From Chryseobacterium sp. MYb264 (GTDB lineage Bacteria > Bacteroidota > Bacteroidia > Flavobacteriales > Weeksellaceae), in contig NZ_CP142422.1 of the NCBI RefSeq assembly GCF_035974275.1, forward strand, positions 2,914,001-2,978,000: 64,000 bases of DNA, read 5' to 3'. Under the pieces are notes generated by a model that saw nothing but the letters and a program-made list of their open reading frames with translations, was not told the origin of the DNA and searched no databases. Every line of letters starts with the position of its first letter. Positions within the stretch are counted from its first letter, which is position 1. A program made the position numbers and the translations under genes. Shown in pieces: positions 63,707 through 64,000 of this stretch.

Positions 63707-64000
63707 TTAGGAAAATTTATTTTTAAAAAATGCTTCTTCTTTTTCCAGACTATGATTATTTTTAATAAAATTGTGAGCTTTTCCTCTCATCAATTCGTAA
63801 AATGCATCATCTTTAAAAAGAGTTTCAATATAATGTGCAAATTCCACTTCATCGTCTGTAACCAAACATCCATTATCATTTTTTTGCGAAAGGCCATCCA
63901 CTCCACGTGTATTGGTAACAACCGGTATATTATTGCTTAAAGATTCCAATACTTTAATCTTAACGCCTGTTCCGGTAAGCATAGGACAAATAGCCATTCT
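63707..64000 (-). CDS. Glycosyltransferase, C-terminal 97 residues (gene enters from beyond the window)
   Basis: The reverse frame is open to the window edge. The visible GT-B end has LTGTGVKIKVLESLSNNIPVV, where the ExxS/N pattern and GxGxKIK lie in the donor-binding domain of GT4-like enzymes. TNTRGVDGL and a tail of charged helices (DAFYELMRGKAHNFIKNN, EEAFFKNKFS) follow. The 5' part with acceptor-site residues is outside. The ATG at 63997 is only an internal Met. Confidence 0.8.
   Translation of the reverse strand, partial: RMAICPMLTGTGVKIKVLESLSNNIPVVTNTRGVDGLSQKNDNGCLVTDDEVEFAHYIETLFKDDAFYELMRGKAHNFIKNNHSLEKEEAFFKNKFS

Overview
The window reads as a chromosomal segment of a Bacteroidota bacterium of the Flavobacteriia, most like Chryseobacterium or a near relative in the Weeksellaceae. 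The grounds are: high A+T; promoters of the Bacteroidota type (TTTG, about 17-21 bp, TAnnTTTG) ahead of rpmH, yceD, accB, the PUR-type gene and others; few Shine-Dalgarno sites; a bacillithiol gene (bshB1); the ribosomal protein bTHX; a 301-residue NusB; an ExbB-ExbD-ExbD-TonB cluster; and many SPII lipoproteins. The genus is an inference. No plasmid, prophage or CRISPR signature is visible.

Layout. 1-2.1 kb: the 5' part of a TlpA-like lipoprotein gene, then a decayed bacteriocin-type locus (two double-glycine leader peptides, a tiny membrane protein and a headless peptide-exporter ATPase). 2.1-5.7 kb: sdhCAB (complex II). 5.8-18.8 kb: comEC, lpxB, DUF2480, DUF937, bTHX, an ankyrin protein, aspS, an SDR, the nusB-DUF1573-yajC operon, an MsbA/MdlA-like exporter and a PUR-domain nucleic-acid binder. 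19.2-24.9 kb: a 1678-residue DUF4132 protein with an unrecognised 144-residue partner upstream. 24.9-26.9 kb: about 2 kb without genes, made largely of nested degenerate repeats, ended by tRNA-His. 27-33.8 kb: bshB1, a TPR protein, a PstS-like lipoprotein, a small membrane protein, and tonB-exbD-exbD-exbB. 34-37.7 kb: leuS, a short transposon-like element and a lipocalin-like lipoprotein. 37.9-42.9 kb: envelope polysaccharide genes (acyltransferase, GT2), waaA, an NlpC/P60 hydrolase and an O-methyltransferase. 43.1-49.9 kb: a 46-residue small gene, an OmpA-like lipoprotein, tilS-dsbD, an orphan exbD, lipoproteins and a hydrolase. 50.8-61 kb: patatin, nrnA, rpmH, ftsE, a methyltransferase-histidine kinase-ribE operon, pdxA, yceD-rpmF and accB-accC. 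61.3-64 kb: rocD and two family-1 type glycosyltransferases, the second cut by the window edge.

Most of the window is conserved housekeeping and envelope biology: respiration (sdhCAB, bioenergetic coupling by ExbBD/TonB), lipid A and Kdo addition (lpxB, waaA), fatty-acid synthesis (accBC), translation (aspS, leuS, tilS, tRNA-His, bTHX, L32, L34) and periplasmic redox (TlpA-like protein, DsbD). The accessory layer is small but informative. It includes the wrecked bacteriocin locus; the DUF4132 pair beside a repeat field; two copies of a 177-192 bp MITE-like element, both flanked by TAA and one inserted exactly at the accC stop codon; several palindromic intergenic repeats; a third ExbD with no ExbB partner; and very short genes (bTHX, a promoter-driven 46-residue ORF, a frameshifted roughly 50-residue ORF).

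No clearly new multi-gene defence or biosynthetic system stands out. The best candidates for something not well described are the DUF4132 plus 144-residue pair and the MITE-like family.
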